Shown here: positions 62,601 to 64,000 of the stretch, in pieces
Numbering within the stretch: the first letter of the stretch is position 1
How the letters are laid out: the number at the start of each line of letters is the position of its first letter
Assembly (NCBI RefSeq): GCF_963678635.1
Contig: NC_087065.1
Location: 10,931,579-10,995,578 of the forward strand
Origin: Symsagittifera roscoffensis
Lineage: Eukaryota; Xenacoelomorpha; Acoela; Convolutidae
Reading direction: 5' to 3'
DNA length: 64,000 bases
Position numbers and translations under genes: made by a program
The notes under the pieces: generated by a model
What the model saw: only the letters and a program-made list of their open reading frames with translations
What the model was told of the DNA's origin: nothing
Database searches by the model: none

Positions 62601-63147
62601 AACCGGAGAACTAGAGACAGAGGGCGAGAATGCTAAGGAACCACCTTTTGGACGAATCTTTGAATCGTATTTTGATCTCCCGAACCACTATTCGAACAAT
62701 ATCGTTATAACGGACAGCGATTTCATACTCACGGAACGCACGTGCGCCATAGCGATAACTGCGGACGTAAGCTTTAAAACAGCACTAGCGGCCGACTTTA
62801 AAAGAGAGTACAAGAATATCGAGTTTTTATGGAAACAGAGGCCGGGTGTAGGAGGAATGATAGCGTTACCCCCTGTTGCATCACAGATACCAGGGAAATA
62901 TTTGTGTTTTTTGGTTACGAAAGCTACTGATAGGCAACACGTGAATCCGGAGAGCTTGGTGTTGGCCTTGACTCGACTTAGGGATTTCCTGGTTGAGAGA
63001 GGTGTGACCTCTCTCTCGTTGCCAGTGTACGATCCTAATAGGGGAAAGCTACATCCGAGAGAGTTGTACGCTCTTGTGCATGTGATATTTTCAGAGACTG
63101 ACATAGAGGTTTACTTACATAAAAAATACTATCTGAGCATATGCTAA
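53665..63147 (+). CDS. Ty3/gypsy-type gag-pol polyprotein with C-terminal macro-like domain, 3,160 aa
   Basis: One uninterrupted frame from the first ATG. Order (residues): charged N-terminus; helical region (about 290-410); retrotransposon gag capsid region (about 545-715); two CCHC knuckles CANCGSMDHHVSAC (741-754) and CFFCNLEGHFKSDC (793-806); aspartic protease LLDTGA (Asp about 1103) with ILGRDF downstream; reverse transcriptase with YVDD (1588-1591); RNase H (Asp1736, Asp1808); integrase HHCC finger (H2379, H2384, C2414, C2417) and catalytic D2445, D2504, E2540 with the usual 35-residue gap; a GPF/chromo-like module (about 2681); an acidic linker; then a macro-like domain (about 3020-3160). 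All catalytic residues are present, so this copy looks recent and possibly intact. Gag and pol are fused in one frame, and the product is far longer than usual for the family (commonly about 1,500-2,000 codons). Confidence 0.95.
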   Translation: MQRRDSLGSTTKIPRLSKGSTRKFRTRRSQTSFSSASDAFAEDESTKGQPDLSVIEMRLRSEKNLDGNQGRSAEAEPASETPVDPFDEGERTLIRPDFEPDGVLEREEVERTEETSERSEVEPREEVLYRGMSKSETKSYKWRREPSHLTSAHSSLAKQSNNAMMSSMSPGKEQTFSKAKKSWKSLYDERMASLPTVGLTSSDDYPEITHPDVNFTPCPRNEKSRKASSVSPTRPMSDGITMGASSTFDRLMTSMHKQKDGASSSTRLPPQLTSSSLGLTPPLGAAGDISDMFAGVMNGLDELRRDMTKRIDQVDERAHHGRENLKDELTHVKSQARFDQARLIRDTDQCLAESLAQANKESEEREARMTREIERLLNDHDNTYAQTMTGLERRLDAKSDLMMRKLDAILNGNSWQEHSNSRERSRHANVGDGTGNSARAQQGSRTNYEHRNKERPRAAPQRPGWTNPVPPEADATPETRLPTVPQVSSVPDLTTVSQDTTMYASMFEPLNRSLETFITELSKSTERGERSRRTLKKPKSYKDESDGCIDTWIEVMKLHFEEENLSKKQECSALTSNLEGTALNCVMAKRANERDSARKIFDILLNRFGSGVQGHQAMVKFEKRRQRDEESIDKFLDDLELLRRRSNPDERISERNLAIASKFMDGVRSEELKTMLATHFTLSLDQVPTPDDLRMKSREYLLIKPRAQNRYSNYGNYSGTNTGANSSWYKPRDDMDKRRSCANCGSMDHHVSACSAYKQNMKAIGYFLEDADATDEDHEEYVRGLIMKYGPRCFFCNLEGHFKSDCTQFWDAVADAKHPRHEEALSGVKASRARLMNEAESRRKETTPSTFATKKVKTWPDEVVASNLEAESSSPLKVDYGLAARTALQNVKQDLATKEVEQWVRSELESTDLRESLNVLSKTTRAEDEKEPKKQGLKLNVISGKTFGMTKAGTKIMSIISVAGHQVVKNLSEPSEITLVHLDIYADYLKEKDPKLDSRAVRALLTTGGPRLMKVDGHYIDVHGPYPILMNVDGINIYTKAHITDANDQVGRIYIGQEELKVRRIGHNAMLEQDAVHIGCEADLAAHVLDVQGRQLSVKGLLDTGAVVSVMPVKTWTDMGFERSDLIPTNIRLAAANQGAIYVTGRTPIISLQLGGRHLWMSFLVVENLDESDQFILGRDFVRNFDVTIDLNDGLIRIRDPERKYEKRPLNKILINQAKVPIFLDRKVRLKPNQAVIATFRMRNLNELSNDRQVCLVPNPNSKSSAILGRSFSLTQSGLCVSVLLNTEATTVTIQRGKKLGYALPLNTDFLSVENLKKFDVTKCPLHANQECIMKRVIELKSSRKLFSMKSETDDGLSSCSNFPERPTEAELAANRPVLPEIEHLKGKISDKELDSLRAVLNRNADVFSKHKADIGCCNFVEHEIEIEEGSVPHREGARRMTPNKSEACRKEIEILMEYDMIEPSKSPWACGVVMAKKKGGQLRFCCDFRYLNAVTIKDAYPIPRIDESLSKLGDAKFFTTLDLGSAFWQVPLRKQDREKTGFACELGLFQWKRMPFGLCNATATFQRLMAQALTSVTKKYGNLIMCYVDDVVIATPTLEDHIERLEEVFSCMKQAGLKCKPSKCEILKDSIKYLGRLVDKHGVRPDPEAVEAVLTWKAPKTDTQLMSFLGFANYYREFIKGYADKIYPMQKLMRNKGKKFTWTDEAQVSFENIKRELCEAPVLGMPTEKGMFVLDTDASVVAISGILHQEQEWNGRTVLRPIAYGSKVLSDTEMKYGAPKAEMFAVITFVEKYRAYLGSAPFKLRVDNRALAWLKTYSMDQSYIGRWIVRLDGYHMIIEHRTRDKHQNADSLSKKTEFYERLEEKQVNQSEIKDGFSFLDKETYDELPLTRWLDKSGHPIPGHPDLPVETAAEIKLLARGEPVPLDLLVRSNLVQQELTRLGINSIALLNKTVNVAPDVMGKLRDLLDREVDRHDREWRETMQRLTVTERTEKRPVSIRSRGVERDCRSIVNQLVTSMPKEVLLRTSFTEYGTSNQNQATEEVRIRSKSSFTRRVHFTDAKEEYEPSPDCSSMDETMSGESDTFEPVKDVSSDESDIFEPVQDDLSGERLTRPPRGRILSGESGSKRPMDRVLSGESRNISDNLEYDVEESVVSSGDSRPQSWDNTSETTSNSDVSEIAIHSLLVDWKQRGLDREIHQDPDRDRYTSDEEGTVVDNAADELELIAVSKRPTRLLPHGTVVRTNLEPSVQEATPLKKIWCVKLMDDAHAPEIMSGQMNVVKTYLKARYRLSDLLRAQRNDRMTSSLKRWIENGAPDKGDLEEDSYKILKQFYLKRKDLLYLNKDGIVACKRKEEDKVLYKYNSIVLPQLYQTELLFRSHDQMGHQGVDKVYNRIQKRFEWPGLKKACEKWIAACLSCQQAKDPRKLRFPLQSIESSGFNEVVQIDHQKICMTATGYNQVLVMIDHFTKYAEAAPCMTASAEETCDHLINVWIARHGCPITFQSDNGKAFVGDLTKELMKRSQVAQAHSTTYHPQTNGLVERQNRTLVSMLRVYCSRYMDDWDKHLPQVMGAYNSTEHSTTGISPHMMLTGHEKALPLTFFYPEYEGKRTAPQTYVRDVIRRQQDLNDLCRRNTQQAQIRQKRRFDKRTADAKAYSVGDYVWVFQEVVPPKGTKKLLKKWRGPFQITEVHQGGRFYRLSTGRAAHYENIKPHNASSEDWCIPADMQEGDYLIVDPACEVNERGTRDKNDGNEMVDNCDLPLDLELTERVEVDDETLPYAEEDWDCPEQTEIDKGIQPDFPLTMETRQSKRGKNQKKYNPYGEDFVVDRIVVSDVIDSLVGLDEVAILKEIDLVNDMDQDWIDDRSEPEVEFEPEAEQTHEQELTNLRVLEWLHDLPTDPKETILTIQDVDRDGVRYISHDNTESNWVAPDGPLRVPQSNLGLLDFGRSTGTSMDIFVRGVGVGLTHTENLMIKKLKSARETGELETEGENAKEPPFGRIFESYFDLPNHYSNNIVITDSDFILTERTCAIAITADVSFKTALAADFKREYKNIEFLWKQRPGVGGMIALPPVASQIPGKYLCFLVTKATDRQHVNPESLVLALTRLRDFLVERGVTSLSLPVYDPNRGKLHPRELYALVHVIFSETDIEVYLHKKYYLSIC
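55297..56142 (+). other. Gag capsid region and double zinc knuckle (within gag-pol)
   Basis: It starts near DTWIEVMKLHFEEE, contains KFLDDLELLRRR typical of the retrotransposon gag family, and ends with the two CCHC knuckles, spaced 38 residues apart. The knuckles bind the element's RNA. Confidence 0.85.
56971..59250 (+). other. Protease, reverse transcriptase and RNase H (within gag-pol)
   Basis: DTGA marks the protease active site. RT motifs include FCCDFRYLNAVT, FTTLDLGSAFWQ, MPFGLCNA and CYVDDVVI. RNase H motifs include LDTDASVVA, the Glu of KAEMFAV, RVDNRAL and HQNADSLSK. The order PR-RT-RH-IN is that of Ty3/gypsy, not Copia, elements. Confidence 0.95.
59251..60770 (+). other. Long RNase H-integrase linker with SGES repeats (within gag-pol)
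   Basis: About 500 residues lie between RNase H and the integrase finger. The middle (about 2074-2142) holds four to five degenerate repeats of S-G/D-E-S spaced 15-18 residues (MSGESDTFEP, SSDESDIFEP, LSGERLTRPP, LSGESGSKRP, LSGESRN). No domain is recognised; most of it is predicted to be disordered. Confidence 0.6.
60796..61800 (+). other. Integrase core and GPF module (within gag-pol)
   Basis: The zinc-binding HDQMGH...CLSC finger is followed by IDH (first Asp), SDNGKAF (second Asp), GLVERQN (Glu) and KKWRGPF. The integrase inserts the cDNA in the genome; the GPF region helps choose targets. Confidence 0.9.
62660..63147 (+). other. C-terminal macro-like (TARG1/OARD1-type) domain (within gag-pol)
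   Basis: Residues about 3020-3160 read as a small alpha/beta domain: TCAIAITADVSFKTALAADF, then YLCFLVTKATDR, then SLVLALTRLRDFL and VTSLSLPVYDPNRG, then IEVYL. This order and these words (xISADxxMxxGxAxxF, YYLxTK, LxxALxxL, SLPxxxxGxxxL, IxVY) match macro domains of the TARG1/OARD1 type, which bind or hydrolyse ADP-ribose. The usual GCGLD loop is replaced by a longer loop (VYDPNRGKLHP), so activity is uncertain. Assignment is from pattern only. Confidence 0.6.
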
Positions 63148-63598
63148 GAATTGCGCTCGGCGATAAGTGGTTTTTATTAAGTTGCTCGATAAGAATTAGA
63201 GTCAAGTTTTAGATTAGGTTAGGTCTTAGGTACAGTATTAGGGATTAGGTTTTTATGTGATGTTTATGTTATGTTATTGTGATGTTATGTTTTATGTTAG
63301 TGTCATAAAAGACCTGGGGCACCCCAGGTCATCAAGGTGACAGCGTACATTCATGCTACTCTGACAAAAGTAAAGGTGGACGATCCACCTTGGTGCTAAA
63401 ATTTTAAATCAGAATTGAAAAAGAGAATTTCAATGGAGAGTTTTAAAGAATTGATTGATGTTGCATCCAAAAATGATGGTTCTAAGTCGCGACCTGTTTT
63501 TTAGATCTTGATTGATCGAAAATTGTTTACTGAACACTGAATCAGAAGAGACAGAGAGAAATTACACGACACGACAAGAAGAATCAACACGAAAAGAA
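63148..63598 (+). other. Spacer after gag-pol with two perfect hairpins
   Basis: GACCTGGGGCACCCCAGGTC at 63311-63330 is a 9-bp perfect stem with a 2-base turn. AAGGTGGACGATCCACCTT at 63373-63391 is an 8-bp perfect stem with a 3-base loop. Around 63190-63300 the words TTAGGTT and TTATGTTATG recur. No coding frame was seen until the next ATG at 63599. Confidence 0.7.
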
Positions 63599-64000
63599 AT
63601 GGGTGACACTAACGAACTCATGGAATTCCTCTCAGCGAGTCTAGGAGCGACTCTAGACGAGATCTATCAGCGGCTGATCGATTGTGATTTTACACGAGAA
63701 GACCCGGGGTTGGCGATGTTTGTGGTCGCACTCCTCAATGCACTGGGAAGAGAGGGTCGAGGGAATCGCCCTACAGAAGTCGTGTTGATGTTGGCCTTCG
63801 TCTATGAAGATATCGTTCCTCAGCACATTACCAGAAGAAGAATGGGAAAGATATCAAATGGAGTTGGAGGGCAAGACAGGAGCAATCTGGAGCCGAGTAA
63901 ACTTCATGGAGAAATCTTGGGACGTGATAAGGCGATATGGGACGCAGTCCATAATGAAGGTGGGATTGAACCAACCCATCATGCGTGAGGTCCTGGAAAA
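63599..64000 (+). CDS. Second frame of the retroelement, unrecognised, cut by the window end
   Basis: From the ATG at 63599 the frame MGDTNELMEFLSASLGAT runs to about LAFVYEDIVPQ and then becomes Arg/Gly/Ser-rich until a stop near 63988. From about 63815 another frame (+1) becomes coding-like (LSTLPEEEWERYQMELEGK, FMEKSWDVIRRYG) and is open to the window end. The change suggests either a frame break or a frameshift between two joined parts. Its position after pol is where env or accessory genes lie, but no signal peptide or membrane segment is seen, so it does not look like an envelope gene. Function unknown. Confidence 0.5.

Noticed and set aside
63599-64000. Envelope gene of an errantivirus-like element
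   Set aside because: There is no signal peptide, membrane segment or glycoprotein-like cysteine pattern in the visible part.

Overview
The window is nuclear DNA from an animal. It is AT-rich, has long GT-AG introns, and carries a multi-exon CAP-Gly/coiled-coil gene, a Ly6/uPAR-type gene and many transposable-element remains. The species cannot be named from the sequence. Ly6/uPAR and CAP-Gly genes together with tRNA-derived SINE-like DNA and a Ty3/gypsy element point to a metazoan, probably an invertebrate, but that is an inference.

Layout. 0-10.5 kb is almost all repeats: a 306-bp satellite (four copies), two back-to-back Tc1-type fold-back elements, one copy of a dispersed ~520-bp repeat, and a 76-bp satellite with a 456-bp higher-order period. 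Two orphan 3'-terminal exons (near 3.5 and 6.7 kb) are the only gene-like pieces. 10.5-13.9 kb, minus strand, holds an unusual trio: a complete small ubiquitin-specific-protease (USP) reading frame, then a spliced SGNH hydrolase joined to an AlkB-type 2-oxoglutarate dioxygenase that carries one frame break. 14.2-15.4 kb is TAAA-rich repeat with a ~300-bp period. 17.4-19.8 kb, plus strand, holds two exons that join in phase into most of a Ly6/uPAR domain plus a membrane segment; the first of them is duplicated at 22 kb.

23.8-39.9 kb, minus strand, is one gene. I could join 17 exons in frame to a 1,217-residue protein: a short N-terminal beta-rich region, an acidic region, coiled coils, a Ser/basic region and a C-terminal CAP-Gly domain ending just before the stop. 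Its introns hold a LINE reverse-transcriptase relic, a hAT-like MITE and a perfect 22-bp inverted repeat. 43.7-45.9 kb, minus strand, encodes a ~624-residue Lys/Glu-rich repetitive protein. 46.9-48.2 kb contains decayed repeats around a reverse-transcriptase-associated relic.

49.8 kb to the window end is a very large Ty3/gypsy-type retroelement, plus strand. It has a long leader rich in CCCTCCG motifs and a duplicated RNA hairpin, then a single intact 3,160-codon gag-pol frame (gag, two zinc knuckles, protease, RT, RNase H, integrase), ending in an unusual C-terminal domain that I read as a macro domain of the TARG1/OARD1 type. Two perfect hairpins and a further frame follow before the window ends. 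The most noteworthy items are the macro-like domain on the retroelement polyprotein and the USP / SGNH-AlkB cluster.
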